DNA of 42,303 nt. It comes from Treponema sp. GTDB taxonomy: Bacteria > Spirochaetota > Spirochaetia > Treponematales > Treponemataceae. The position numbers and the translations under genes are program-made. Position 1 is the first letter of the stretch. Each line of letters begins with the position of its first letter. Location of the stretch: contig JAKSTH010000006.1 of NCBI GenBank assembly GCA_024402655.1, positions 1 to 42,303 on the forward strand. The letters are read 5' to 3'. This document shows, one piece after another, positions 17,501-25,730 of this stretch. The notes beneath the pieces were generated by a model. That model ran no database searches, was not told the DNA's origin, and saw only the letters and a list, made by a program, of their open reading frames with translations.

Positions 17501-20500
17501 TGTAGTTGTAAACGGAACAGTTGCAATTGTTCGTCCTAATGCAGATGAATTGGATGATGCAGAAAAGATTTATAACTTTGCAGATTATAATACAGTTTAT
17601 GATTCTCAGGATGGTAACTACATCATTTCTAACGGATCTAAGTTCTATTATTATGTAAATATTCCAACAACATTTACAGCTTCTATTGCTGGTGGTGTTT
17701 CTGGTTTAAGTGTAGAAACAGTTGGAAATGTAATTGTTTTAAGTGCAACAAAAGATGGTAACTATAGAGATGTTCGTGTAAGAGCAACAGACCCTTATGG
17801 AAGAGTATTTGAATCTAGAAGTATAAATATTCTTGCAGACTCAGAAGGTCCAAATCTTGTTGTTCAGACACCAACTTCAGTTTCTTGGGTTAAAAAGGTA
17901 TTAAGCGTAAGTGGTACTGCTCAGGATGCACTTGGAGTTCGTTCTGTAGAATACTCTTTGGACAGTGGTGCTACATGGCGTAAGTTCAGCATTACTCCAG
18001 GAAGAGGCGTAACATTCTCTCGCGATATTGATATTAGTAACCTTGAAGATGGTTTAGTAACACTTGATATTCGTGCAATTGATAATGCAGACCACATTGC
18101 ATATTCTAATTTTGCATGTTTCAAAGATACTGTTGCACCTGTTGTAACTGTTGTTGAACCTTTAACAGGAGACATTATTAACGGTGAAAACCTTGTTGTA
18201 TTCGATGTTCAGGATGAAGGTAAACTTGCAAGAGTAGATTACACAACTGGCGGAAGAAGAAACAGTATTGAAATTAAACCACTTATTCAAACTCATGTTG
18301 GTACACCAGATCAGCCAATTGATTCAAGAATGTCATTCTCTTTTGTTGATGCTGCAGGTAACTCAACAACAAAGAATGCATGGGACTTTAAAGTAGACAG
18401 TAAATCTGACTTACCACGTTCAGAAATCCACATTCCAGAAGAACTTGAAGTAGTAACAAGAGACTTTGTAATTTCTGGTGTAGTATTCGATGATGATGGT
18501 GATTCAAAAGTTTACTATAAAATTGATAACGGCGAATATCGTCAGGCTGCTAAGAATGAAGTATATGGAACAACAAATCCAGATGCAGACTATTCATTAA
18601 GCTCTAACTTTGAAATTACAGTTCCTCTGGCAGAAATGACAGATAATGAACATTCAGTTACAGTTTATGCAGTTGATGTAAACGGTGTTCGTGGTGAAGA
18701 AACAAGACGTAAGTTCCGTGTTTCATTGGAAGAACCAAAAGGTTCTGTAGAAGCACCAACAATCGACACTTCTGTAAAAGAAGTTGTTGAAATTTCTGGT
18801 GTTGCTAGTGATAAGAACGGAATTGCCAAAGTAGAAATTTCTTTGGATAACGGTAATACATATAACGATGCAACTGGTAGAGAACGCTGGTCTTACAAAG
18901 TAGATACACGTGCTATTCCAGGTGGTACACAGGTTGTCTTCCTTAGAGTAACAGATAACTACGGTATTACAGGTCTTTATTCAAGTTTGATTAACATTGA
19001 TAACGATGCTCCAAAAATCTCTCTTGAATATCCATTAGACGATTCAACTTCTACAGGAACATTGTTCTTCTCTGGTCATGCTTACGATAACGTAGAAATT
19101 TCTAACATGTACGTAACAATCCGTAATATGGAAAGAGGAACTTCTCCATTAGTTAAAAAACTTAAGATTGAACGTATTATTGGTGAAGCAATCGACATTT
19201 CAGAATTACCAAATGGTTTCTATAACGTAGAACTTACAGGTGAAGATAAAGCCGGTAACATAACAAATGTCAGCCGTAACATCCACCTTGATAAAACAAA
19301 ACCAACCGCTTCTGTAGATATTCTTTATCCTTTGAACGGTGAACATAAAAATGGTTACTTTAACATTTATGGTCAGGCAGAAACACTGGCAGATGTAAAA
19401 GTTGAAAAATTAAGACTCTTTGTAGACAACAAACTTGTAAAAGAAACAGAATTAACAAGTTCAGGCTTCTTTAAGTTTGAAATTAATCCACCAACAACTG
19501 AAAAAACAGACAAAGTTGATGCAGATGGAAATACAGTTGCAAGAGTAAAAACTGACATGACAGATGGTGTTCACGCTTATAAAGTAGAAGCCATTCTTTC
19601 AACAGGCAAAAAAGTAACTTCAAGAGAACAGACAATTACATATAACAAGTCTGGTACATGGATTACTTTGGATAACTTTACTTACGGTGACTTTGCAACA
19701 GAAAGACCTTACTTAAAAGGAAAAGTTGGATACATCCCTTCTGAAGAAGAAGAGGCTAAATACAAGGCAAAAGAAACTTCTAAAGAAGAAAAAGCTGCTT
19801 TACTTGCTAAGAGAACAGTAGCTAAAGTAGAAATCAGTTTCGATAACGGTAAAACTTTTGAATTGCTTTCTAAAGATAACAAGTTTGCTTATCGTGTAGA
19901 AAATCAGGATTTGGAAGAAGGTTATCACTTCATGCTTATTCGTGCCACAATGAAAGATGGAACAAAAGCAATTGAAAGAACAATTGTTCAGATTGATAAC
20001 ACAAAACCAAACATCCGCTTAATTGCACCAGGAAAAGGCGGTCGCTATAACCAGGTACTGGATGTTTCAGGACTTTCAAGCGATGATGTTGAACTTAAAG
20101 ATGTAACAATTACTTTAAGAAAAGGTGATAAGTCTGCATATGAAGTTCCAGCATTTATTCAGGGATTGTATATAGACGGTCACTTCTGGGGTGCAACATT
20201 GTTCGAAGTTGGTTTAGGATTAACCTTCTTTGACGACAACGTAAAACTTCAGGTACAGTGGGGTCAGTTCACACAGGGTCAGCGCGATGCTGTAAACAAA
20301 TTCCTTGGTCTTGACCAGACTGCAATGCGTTATGGTGGTAACAACATTTGGGGTATGAAGCTCCTTGCAAACGTTTCATCAATTCCATTCAGTTATTTCT
20401 GGGGTCATGACTATGACTGGTTATATGCTAACGTTGCTTTAGGTGCTCAGTTCTCACGCTTTAATCAGACTGGTTCAGGAAAACCACAGTGGCTTTCGGC

Positions 20501-20675
20501 ACTTTTGGCTCAGGTAGAGTTCCCTAAGATTGTAAGAGCTAAGGCAACTGCATTCAGTGCCTTCTCATTCTACATGGAACCTTCTCTCTGGTTCATTCCA
20601 TCAGACGTTTCTGGTGACGGAATCAGCAGTATGGTATTCCAGATGGGTCTTGGTTTAAGAGCTAATATCTTCTAA
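14544..20675 (+). CDS. Giant Ig-like-repeat envelope protein with C-terminal membrane domain
   Basis: The 2043-residue protein begins with a signal peptide (1-22, ending LFAHG) after SD GAGAGGAA. It is built of at least ten bacterial Ig-like/cadherin-like beta-sandwich repeats. Each begins with a linker such as IDNTKPEISIVYP, LDRKQPVTNV, KDTVAPVVTVVEP, IDNDAPKISLEYP or IDNTKPNIRLIAP and continues with a strand of the G-x-A-x-D type (SGTAQDALGVRSVEYSLDSG). A charged insert, SEEEEAKYKAKETSKEEKA, lies near residue 1745. The final ~170 residues differ: aromatic- and glycine-rich, ending GLGLRANIF with a terminal Phe, typical of outer-membrane beta-strands. An adhesin or structural envelope role is inferred. 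The family is not recognised by name. Confidence 0.8.
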   Translation: MKSKIFACLSVFIMLSTQVLFAHGKKDVEDIPVENLQSWQERIDLESRTKRNAQKYNIMVTATDLGGNTAVEGPFNLYVDPESDRPVCGITNPYYDMRVVGNLNIIGTCVDDDAVAKVELILDEGKVNSKGESIEKKVTAKGTDFWSYYLDTNSLEEGPHTIKVIGYDINGLESNPKNTVVMQWQLDRKQPVTNVNNIIMGELVSGTVHFKGTVTDGNGIKELYYSTDNGQFFAPVKISGQKDKENKYALKDSTCVFDFTVDSKKFPDGAAVILFKAVDVAGSVGYYSFLYFIDNTKPEISIVYPAKGQAVNGKFTAAGYARDTIGVTDLSWSFGNKSGKFELTPGNPYWSIDLDTTGSSAKSEKLTIRAVDKAGNVVEHTETISLNPEADKPVATISNPAPGTIFTGNSNLVYVRGFVKDDDGVSKVKVQLDNQPAVEQETNGAYYYNFCKASDLSAGSHRITVIPYDENGVQGNPVAVNFESRGVPPTFSDAKLGGKAFENGMEVHPETGSVFEITVNAQLGLKQVHSELLWGKDGMKAENAELKNAGSYKVSIPLNPDSPRGVMSVEIKATDSLDRVSEYRAFFHVTDTGKILSDELKLVLDDSSFEEQEDGSLVVVNNSEFPASGYVIGGNPVSVEVVPATSFVRPKIVGNQIVLQPGSAVGTSAPVKLHVRTDRNGKTLVSQAIVFKNDKVLPVFSDVRANGSRATKAAVDGSNGSVKITGRVSCETGLGNVSYRLLKAYASLNPKNAAVTSVKNEMEEYQDVKLSGGSFTIEVNTEELNFGSYLVEIVAESAAGNKKATAVLINNLPETSEVVKPVVTWFDSFDVYGVAVTQEGLDQAFEAFARKDMNYGNNVVEMTVDVAGVPAVYKSPSVNRPYELKANIATVDDEAYKSGMQIIMPRGAAKTAEHFVKIAIDTLSSVSGVSYEISGAPVPGGDVKQSGSAKVEKADEGRYYATIPLNNLPARITNIKAVVKAAGCKDVVVNGTVAIVRPNADELDDAEKIYNFADYNTVYDSQDGNYIISNGSKFYYYVNIPTTFTASIAGGVSGLSVETVGNVIVLSATKDGNYRDVRVRATDPYGRVFESRSINILADSEGPNLVVQTPTSVSWVKKVLSVSGTAQDALGVRSVEYSLDSGATWRKFSITPGRGVTFSRDIDISNLEDGLVTLDIRAIDNADHIAYSNFACFKDTVAPVVTVVEPLTGDIINGENLVVFDVQDEGKLARVDYTTGGRRNSIEIKPLIQTHVGTPDQPIDSRMSFSFVDAAGNSTTKNAWDFKVDSKSDLPRSEIHIPEELEVVTRDFVISGVVFDDDGDSKVYYKIDNGEYRQAAKNEVYGTTNPDADYSLSSNFEITVPLAEMTDNEHSVTVYAVDVNGVRGEETRRKFRVSLEEPKGSVEAPTIDTSVKEVVEISGVASDKNGIAKVEISLDNGNTYNDATGRERWSYKVDTRAIPGGTQVVFLRVTDNYGITGLYSSLINIDNDAPKISLEYPLDDSTSTGTLFFSGHAYDNVEISNMYVTIRNMERGTSPLVKKLKIERIIGEAIDISELPNGFYNVELTGEDKAGNITNVSRNIHLDKTKPTASVDILYPLNGEHKNGYFNIYGQAETLADVKVEKLRLFVDNKLVKETELTSSGFFKFEINPPTTEKTDKVDADGNTVARVKTDMTDGVHAYKVEAILSTGKKVTSREQTITYNKSGTWITLDNFTYGDFATERPYLKGKVGYIPSEEEEAKYKAKETSKEEKAALLAKRTVAKVEISFDNGKTFELLSKDNKFAYRVENQDLEEGYHFMLIRATMKDGTKAIERTIVQIDNTKPNIRLIAPGKGGRYNQVLDVSGLSSDDVELKDVTITLRKGDKSAYEVPAFIQGLYIDGHFWGATLFEVGLGLTFFDDNVKLQVQWGQFTQGQRDAVNKFLGLDQTAMRYGGNNIWGMKLLANVSSIPFSYFWGHDYDWLYANVALGAQFSRFNQTGSGKPQWLSALLAQVEFPKIVRAKATAFSAFSFYMEPSLWFIPSDVSGDGISSMVFQMGLGLRANIF

Positions 20676-20715
20676 AACAAATAAATACGCTGTTTAATAT
20701 AAACATATTTTGAAA

Positions 20716-20780
20716 GCAGCCGATAATAATACTATGAAAAAATTTCTTTTAGTTCTTTCAATAGTATTGTTATCGGCTGC
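20716..20780 (+). promoter_or_regulatory. Start-codon-occluding hairpin of the DUF4015 gene
   Basis: 20716-20735 pairs with 20761-20780 over 20 positions: 19 Watson-Crick pairs and one U-G. A 25-nt loop separates the arms. The A and U of the ATG (20734-20736) are the last two bases of the left arm. The right arm is followed by TGCTTTTTG, so the fold could also act as a weak terminator. No SD sequence precedes the ATG. Confidence 0.8.
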
Positions 20781-23085
20781 TGCTTTTTGTCAGGAAATTA
20801 AGCCTTTATATCAGCTGCCAGAAAAAAATGGTTCATCTGTAAAAGTAACAGATTCAGATGTTTTCTTAGTAGGTTCAGATAATGGATTGTTTAAAATCAA
20901 CCAGAAAAATAAAGCCATTCCAATTTGGGAAGGTGGTCGTGTTGATCAGATAGAAAGGGTTGTTCTTACTGAATCTGGCAAAGCAAAAGAAGGCTGGTTT
21001 ATTAGAACCTCAAAAGGTCTTTTTTATTCAGAAGATTTATCGACTTTTCAGGAAAGAGATAATGGTTTGTCTTTCCTTACAATTAAAAAATACGATGGAA
21101 AAAACACAAAACTTGTAAAACAGATTCAGGAATTAAAAGATTTTTGTGTAAATCCTTCTAATAATATGCAGATGGTTACAGCAACAAAAGACGCTGTATA
21201 TTATTCTAAAGACGGTGGCTTAAACTGGAAAAGCATAAGCTCTATGAGTAAATCTACTGCCGGCATGAAAGCAGTAGCAATTGCAACAATACAGGACGAA
21301 ACAGTAGTTTTCATGTCTCATCCTATTTTTGGGCTTTCCTACATTTTCCCAGACAGACAAAAGCCAGCTTGGATAGACGTAACAGCAGGCTTTGAAATTA
21401 TGCAGTCAATGTCGTATCCAGACGAAATTTCAGACATTCTTCCAGTAGTATTAACAAATGCAGACGGAACTAAAACAACAGAAATTTTTATTTCACAAGG
21501 TTATATACCACGTATTTACAGATTTAACTGGAGTGCAAAAAGAGGTCAGTTAATTTATAAATCAAGTGAACCAGTAAACGCTTACGATGGACTGGGATAT
21601 ATAGACGGAAATCTTTATTTTACCCAGTTAGAAGGCTTTGGTTCAGTTAATCTTTCAACCTTTGCTTCCAATGGAACACCAGCAAAACAGAATGAATGGG
21701 AAAAAGCTTTTGATGCAGTTCCAGGAATGGTAAATACAGCATGGATTCCAAAATCAAAAAGTGGATTTTCAACAGGCATAGTAGTAAACGAACTTTGGGA
21801 ACTTTATCCTGGAACAGTTAATACACCATATGCAAAAACAGCTATGGGACAGAAAAGTATTTATGCTTCTGCCTATCAGTGCCGCCTTCAGTCTGGAATA
21901 GACAAATACAAAAAGTTATTAAAAGACAGAAAAATGAACAGCATTGTAATTGATATGAAAGACGATGCTGGTTTACTCCGCTATGATTCAAATGATCCTT
22001 TAGTAAAAGAAAAAGGCAGCGTTACACAGTACAAAATAGACCTTGATCATTTTGTAAAAGAATTTAAAGAAGACAACACATATCTTATTGCCCGCATTGT
22101 AACATTTAAAGATAAATCTCTTACTCAGTATGCCGGTGGAAAATACGCTGTAGTAGATTCCAAATCTGGTAATGTTTGGAGAGGAATTAGAGGTTACGAA
22201 AAAGTAACAGATGCAAATGGAAATGAAAAAACTGTTACAAACTACTACGACGAATATTGGGTAGATCCATATTGTCAGGAAGTTTGGGAATATAACATTG
22301 CAATTGCAAAAGAATTAATTGAACGTGGGTTCGACGAAATTCAGTTTGACTATATCCGTTTCCCAACAGACGGTACAAACCTTTCAAATGCAAAATACCG
22401 CTGGCGTGATGAAGGCATGGACAAAGAATCAGCATTAATTTCTTTCTTGTCTTATGCCCGTGAAAATATTAATGCACCAATTGGTATTGATATTTATGGT
22501 GCAAATGGCTGGTATCGTTCAGGTACAAGAACAGGACAGGATGCAGAAATGCTTGCAGAATATGTTGATGTAATTGGACCAATGTTCTATCCAAGTCACT
22601 TTGAACAAAGCTTCTTAAATTATGCACCAGTAGCAGACAGAACATACAGAATCTATTATTACGGAACATTTAGAAACACAGTTTTGTGCCGTAACAGAGC
22701 AATTATTCGTCCTTGGGTACAGAGTTTCTATTTGAATGTAAGTTACGACCGTGCATATTACAATTCTTCTTATATAGAAAAACAGTTCTTTGGAACCCGT
22801 GATTCAGTAGACAGAGGTTACATGTGCTGGAATAATTCTGGAGATTATTCAGTTACACCACCAGATATAGAACAGGATGCTAAGTTTACTGGAACAGCTC
22901 CAGAAGCAAGTTACAGCAAAAAACCTGCAATAGGTACAAAAACAAGAAAAACTTCAACTTCCGTACAGGTAACAGATGTTGCAATTCTTGATTCAGTAAG
23001 AGAACAGGAAAATAAAGTGGATTCAGACAATCTTTATACACCTTTATTAATGATTCCACTTGCCAATCTGTACAGAAACGAATAA
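20734..23085 (+). CDS. Putative secreted glycoside hydrolase (DUF4015 type)
   Basis: The 783-residue protein starts at the ATG giving a standard signal peptide (MKKFLLVLSIVLLSAAAFC). An in-frame TTG at 20710 would only add nine polar residues. Residues about 25-370 form a beta-rich region resembling a propeller (for example VYYSKDGGLNWKS). The C-terminal half is a TIM-barrel of the putative glycoside hydrolase DUF4015 type: NSIVIDMKDDAG, FDEIQFDYIRFPTDG with candidate catalytic acids near residue 537, and DVIGPMFYPSHF. The substrate is not known. It lies 58 nt after the giant Ig-like protein with its start sealed in a 20-bp helix, and mnmE follows 9 nt later. Confidence 0.82.
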   Translation: MKKFLLVLSIVLLSAAAFCQEIKPLYQLPEKNGSSVKVTDSDVFLVGSDNGLFKINQKNKAIPIWEGGRVDQIERVVLTESGKAKEGWFIRTSKGLFYSEDLSTFQERDNGLSFLTIKKYDGKNTKLVKQIQELKDFCVNPSNNMQMVTATKDAVYYSKDGGLNWKSISSMSKSTAGMKAVAIATIQDETVVFMSHPIFGLSYIFPDRQKPAWIDVTAGFEIMQSMSYPDEISDILPVVLTNADGTKTTEIFISQGYIPRIYRFNWSAKRGQLIYKSSEPVNAYDGLGYIDGNLYFTQLEGFGSVNLSTFASNGTPAKQNEWEKAFDAVPGMVNTAWIPKSKSGFSTGIVVNELWELYPGTVNTPYAKTAMGQKSIYASAYQCRLQSGIDKYKKLLKDRKMNSIVIDMKDDAGLLRYDSNDPLVKEKGSVTQYKIDLDHFVKEFKEDNTYLIARIVTFKDKSLTQYAGGKYAVVDSKSGNVWRGIRGYEKVTDANGNEKTVTNYYDEYWVDPYCQEVWEYNIAIAKELIERGFDEIQFDYIRFPTDGTNLSNAKYRWRDEGMDKESALISFLSYARENINAPIGIDIYGANGWYRSGTRTGQDAEMLAEYVDVIGPMFYPSHFEQSFLNYAPVADRTYRIYYYGTFRNTVLCRNRAIIRPWVQSFYLNVSYDRAYYNSSYIEKQFFGTRDSVDRGYMCWNNSGDYSVTPPDIEQDAKFTGTAPEASYSKKPAIGTKTRKTSTSVQVTDVAILDSVREQENKVDSDNLYTPLLMIPLANLYRNE

Positions 23086-23094
23086 AGTTAGAGC

Positions 23095-24531
23095 ATGACT
23101 CTAAATCAATACACACCAGAAGAACCAATAACTTCCATTGCAACAGCCCTGGCGCCCGCTGCATTGGGAATTATTCGGGTTTCTGGAAAAAATTCCATAC
23201 AATTAGTAAGTAAGGTTTTTTCCCGCCCAAAAGCATTACTGGAGGCTGCAGGAAACACAGTCGTTTACGGATGGATTGTGGACAATAATGGCACAAAAAT
23301 AGATGAAGTAATGTGCGCAGTTTATCGTGCTCCAAAAAGCTTTACTGGAGAAGACATGGTAGAAATTTTCTGCCATGGAGGACCTTCCGTAGTTACAGCC
23401 ATTCAAAATCTTATGCTTAAATCAGGCTTTCGTCAGGCAAATCGTGGTGAATATACATTCCGTGCCTATATCAATGGAAAAACAGATTTAACAAAAGCCG
23501 AAGCAGTAAAAGAAATCATAGACAGTCATACAGATGTTTCCCGCTCACATGCAGTGGGCCGCCTTTCTGGTTCACTTTTTGCGCAGATAGATGAAATCAA
23601 AAAATTAATAATAGATACACTTGCCGCCATTGAAGTAGAAATAGAGTATCCCGAAGATGAAGAAACAATTGCAGACACATTTAATCGCAGCGACATTGAA
23701 ACTGCAATCAATCGTCTTCAGACACTGGTAGATTCCTGGCGTGGAGAAAAACTTTATCAGGATGGAGCCAGAGTTGTACTTGCAGGCCGCACAAATGCCG
23801 GAAAATCTTCCCTTTTTAATGCCATTCTTAAAGAAGAGCGTGCCATCGTTAGCGACATAGAAGGAACAACCCGTGACTGGCTTGAAAGCTGGGCAAGCAT
23901 AAATGGAATTCCAGTTCGTCTTTTTGACACAGCAGGATTGCGCCAGACCGATGATGTTATTGAAGCACGAGGCGTTGAACTTACAAAAAATCTTGCAGGC
24001 GATGCAGATATAGTTTTTTATTTAATCGATTCAACTTCAAAAATTACAGCAGAAGATTTATCTTTTATAAAAAATGCCCAGGAACCGCTGATTGTTGTTT
24101 ATACAAAAACAGATATTAATAATGAGGGGGAAAGCCTTCCCCCTGGTTCGCACTGCGTTGCTCACACACCCCCTTCTGCGCATTCAGACGCCATGCGCAA
24201 CGCGGGCTTAAATCCAATTCAAGTGGCCATTTCATCTAAAGATGGCAGTGGCATGAAAACTTTATTCGATGAAGCAGCAAAACTTTTAACTTCAGGACTC
24301 ACCACAGAAAGAGAGCAGGCGGGAATCGGTTCAGAACGACAGAAGAACGCTGTTGCAGAAGCACTGGAATGTGTAAAACATGCACTTGTTTCAGCCGACG
24401 ACAACTACACATTAGATGCCGTTGTTCAGGACTTAGAAGATGCCCTGGACTTCTTAGGCGAAGTAACCGGCGACGTAACTCCAGACGACGTTCTTGGAAG
24501 CATTTTTGCTAATTTCTGCGTTGGGAAGTAG
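23095..24531 (+). CDS. mnmE: tRNA modification GTPase MnmE with an insertion in the G domain
   Basis: With MnmG, MnmE makes the cmnm5 modification at U34 of tRNAs. The 478-residue protein has the N-terminal folate domain (TALAPAALGIIRVSG), helical domain, G domain and C-terminal CxGK (CVGK, 475-478). G motifs: GRTNAGKSS (231-239), EGTTRD, DTAGLR (278-283), TKTD (337-340) and SSKDG (380-384). About 39 residues separate G4 from G5, roughly twice the E. coli distance. The extra piece (about 344-371, SLPPGSHCVAHTPPSAHSD) is encoded by a GC-rich, hairpin-forming stretch unlike the gene around it. The reading frame is intact, so a functional protein is likely. Confidence 0.96.
   Translation: MTLNQYTPEEPITSIATALAPAALGIIRVSGKNSIQLVSKVFSRPKALLEAAGNTVVYGWIVDNNGTKIDEVMCAVYRAPKSFTGEDMVEIFCHGGPSVVTAIQNLMLKSGFRQANRGEYTFRAYINGKTDLTKAEAVKEIIDSHTDVSRSHAVGRLSGSLFAQIDEIKKLIIDTLAAIEVEIEYPEDEETIADTFNRSDIETAINRLQTLVDSWRGEKLYQDGARVVLAGRTNAGKSSLFNAILKEERAIVSDIEGTTRDWLESWASINGIPVRLFDTAGLRQTDDVIEARGVELTKNLAGDADIVFYLIDSTSKITAEDLSFIKNAQEPLIVVYTKTDINNEGESLPPGSHCVAHTPPSAHSDAMRNAGLNPIQVAISSKDGSGMKTLFDEAAKLLTSGLTTEREQAGIGSERQKNAVAEALECVKHALVSADDNYTLDAVVQDLEDALDFLGEVTGDVTPDDVLGSIFANFCVGK
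24124..24210 (+). repeat. GC-rich palindromic repeat inserted in frame within mnmE
   Basis: It contains a perfect 7-bp hairpin (24126-24132 with 24137-24143, GGGGGAA/TTCCCCC) and a second pair (24155-24161 with 24197-24203, GCGTTGC/GCAACGC). Its GC content is far above its flanks. It is translated between the G4 and G5 motifs. The boundaries are approximate. Confidence 0.65.
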
Positions 24532-24537
24532 AAAAAA

Positions 24538-25410
24538 TTAAATTTTTTCTTTTAATTGTTTAATTTGTTCTACAGACATATTTGTAGCAATAGAAATTAT
24601 TTTTTCATCTATTTGTTTTTCCAGCATTCTTTTAGCAGTTTCAATGCGTTCCTGATTGAGACCCTGTTTCAAACCATTAGCGAAGGCTTCTTCCTGTTTT
24701 ACCTGAATATCTAAATCATAGTCATATTTAGCACATAACATGTTCTCAACCTCCGTAATTTTTCTCTCAAGATAGTTAGGCAGGAATCCTTCTTTCTTTG
24801 CCTGCCGTATCACTTCCTTACAGGAATTAGGGTCCTGCATATCTGCATGTTCATAAACATAATTTATGAAGTTCGAATACTGCTTGATTTTATCACACTT
24901 GCTTACAAATTGTAAGTCTGTGTTTCCAATGTTGTAGATTTTCACTTTCAGTTCCAGGGCCGGATCAGATGTACTTTCCATAAATGCATCAGAAAGTTTA
25001 AGTTCAGAAACTGCAGGTAAATCTGACTTTCCATTATAAAACACAAAGAACTCCGGAGTTGGAACAGGATATGTTCCTGTAAGATAACGGGCCCTTCCTG
25101 GAACAATGGATGAATAGATTCTTGTAATGTATTCCAGAAATCGTAACGGCATGTTGTTGTTTATGGTGCTCTGGTGTTCCATAAGGACAACCAGGTGTCC
25201 GTCAATTTCCATGCCCAGATCATTCTTGTAGGTCTTGTAGACTGTATCATCAATCAAACGTAATTTCAGTTCACAGTTATCCAGGGTGTAATGGGTATCG
25301 TGGATTGCATTGTAAAGTTCAAGAAAGTTCTGTTTTCCGACCACTTCATCAATTCCAAAAAAGTCAATGAATAGGGATGATTTGATTTCCCGGGAAATAT
25401 TTTCTGCCAA
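24538..25410 (-). CDS. Rpn-family PD-(D/E)XK nuclease/putative transposase
   Basis: The 290-residue protein starts at TTG, six bases after a strong AGGAGG. It resembles the recombination-promoting nuclease group of PD-(D/E)XK proteins, which are often multicopy. Seen: the opening FIDFFGID, the core LRLIDDTVYKTYKNDL, the E-x-Q motif at E78-Q80 (MEHQS) and D64 as a probable metal ligand. The C-terminal helical tail (NGLKQGLNQERIETAKRML and SVEQIKQLKEKI) is typical of the family. No inverted repeats or target duplications were found at its ends, so it is listed as a gene and not a complete element. It converges on mnmE with 6 nt between the stops. Confidence 0.88.
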   Translation of the reverse strand: MAENISREIKSSLFIDFFGIDEVVGKQNFLELYNAIHDTHYTLDNCELKLRLIDDTVYKTYKNDLGMEIDGHLVVLMEHQSTINNNMPLRFLEYITRIYSSIVPGRARYLTGTYPVPTPEFFVFYNGKSDLPAVSELKLSDAFMESTSDPALELKVKIYNIGNTDLQFVSKCDKIKQYSNFINYVYEHADMQDPNSCKEVIRQAKKEGFLPNYLERKITEVENMLCAKYDYDLDIQVKQEEAFANGLKQGLNQERIETAKRMLEKQIDEKIISIATNMSVEQIKQLKEKI

Positions 25411-25512
25411 ATAAAGCCTCCTAAAAAAAATATCTATAAGTAATATGTCTTTAATTTAAAAAAAAAGACCATTTTTCAAAAAAAGTTCTATTTTTTCTTG
25501 AAAAAAACACAA

Positions 25513-25541
25513 TTGTTAAAATTCATAAAATCAGATAGAAT
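25513..25541 (+). promoter_or_regulatory. glmS promoter
   Basis: TTGTTA (25513-25518), a 17-nt spacer and TAGAAT (25536-25541). Transcription would begin near 25548. The upstream part of this 320-nt gene-free stretch (25411-25512) is AT-rich and shows nothing else. Confidence 0.6.
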
Positions 25542-25597
25542 AAATTTATTATTTGTAAGGAGATGGGAAACCGGGAAATTGGAATTTGGAGAATGCT

Positions 25598-25630
25598 AAA
25601 AAACTGCTCCAAGTCTTCGCAGTTTTTTTT
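25598..25630 (+). terminator. Terminator T1 in the glmS leader
   Basis: AAAAAACTGC (25598-25607) pairs with GCAGTTTTTT (25619-25628) across an 11-nt loop, and the T-run continues to 25630. Confidence 0.7.
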
Positions 25631-25682
25631 AACGCATTTCCAATAAACCGCATGAACGATTGGTGGTAGAAACCTAAAAATC

Positions 25683-25709
25683 GTTTTACAGCGGTAAAAC
25701 AATTTTTTT
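25683..25709 (+). terminator. Terminator T2 in the glmS leader
   Basis: GTTTTAC (25683-25689) pairs with GTAAAAC (25694-25700) around loop AGCG, followed by AA and seven T. It ends 21 nt before the glmS ATG. Confidence 0.6.
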
Positions 25710-25730
25710 AACGGTTTCTTCGATTAGCGT

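Larger units (their letters stand above)
25548..25730 (+). promoter_or_regulatory. Structured glmS leader with two terminator/antiterminator pairs
   Basis: Module 1: 25584-25591 (ATTTGGAG) can pair with 25607-25614 (CTCCAAGT), disrupting terminator T1 at 25598-25630. Module 2: AACGATT (25655-25661) pairs with AATCGTT (25679-25685), with inner GGT/ACC, and this excludes T2 at 25683-25709. ATTGGAA (25578-25584) also matches TTCCAAT (25638-25644). No SD sequence precedes the glmS ATG. The sequence does not show the glmS ribozyme core. The ligand or signal is unknown. Confidence 0.55.

Noticed and set aside
24538..25410. Rpn-family gene as a complete transposable element
   Set aside because: No terminal inverted repeats or target duplications were found flanking it. 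It reads as a stand-alone gene with a good SD sequence.
25652..25669. Tiny upstream reading frame MNDWW with tandem Trp codons in the glmS leader
   Set aside because: Two Trp codons inside the antiterminator hairpin look like a leader peptide. However, no SD sequence is present, the frame is five codons, and glmS has no link to tryptophan. Probably chance.
25548..25730. glmS ribozyme in the glmS leader
   Set aside because: The leader is long and folded, but the ribozyme cleavage-site and core sequences I know are not present. The hairpins with T-runs fit attenuation better.
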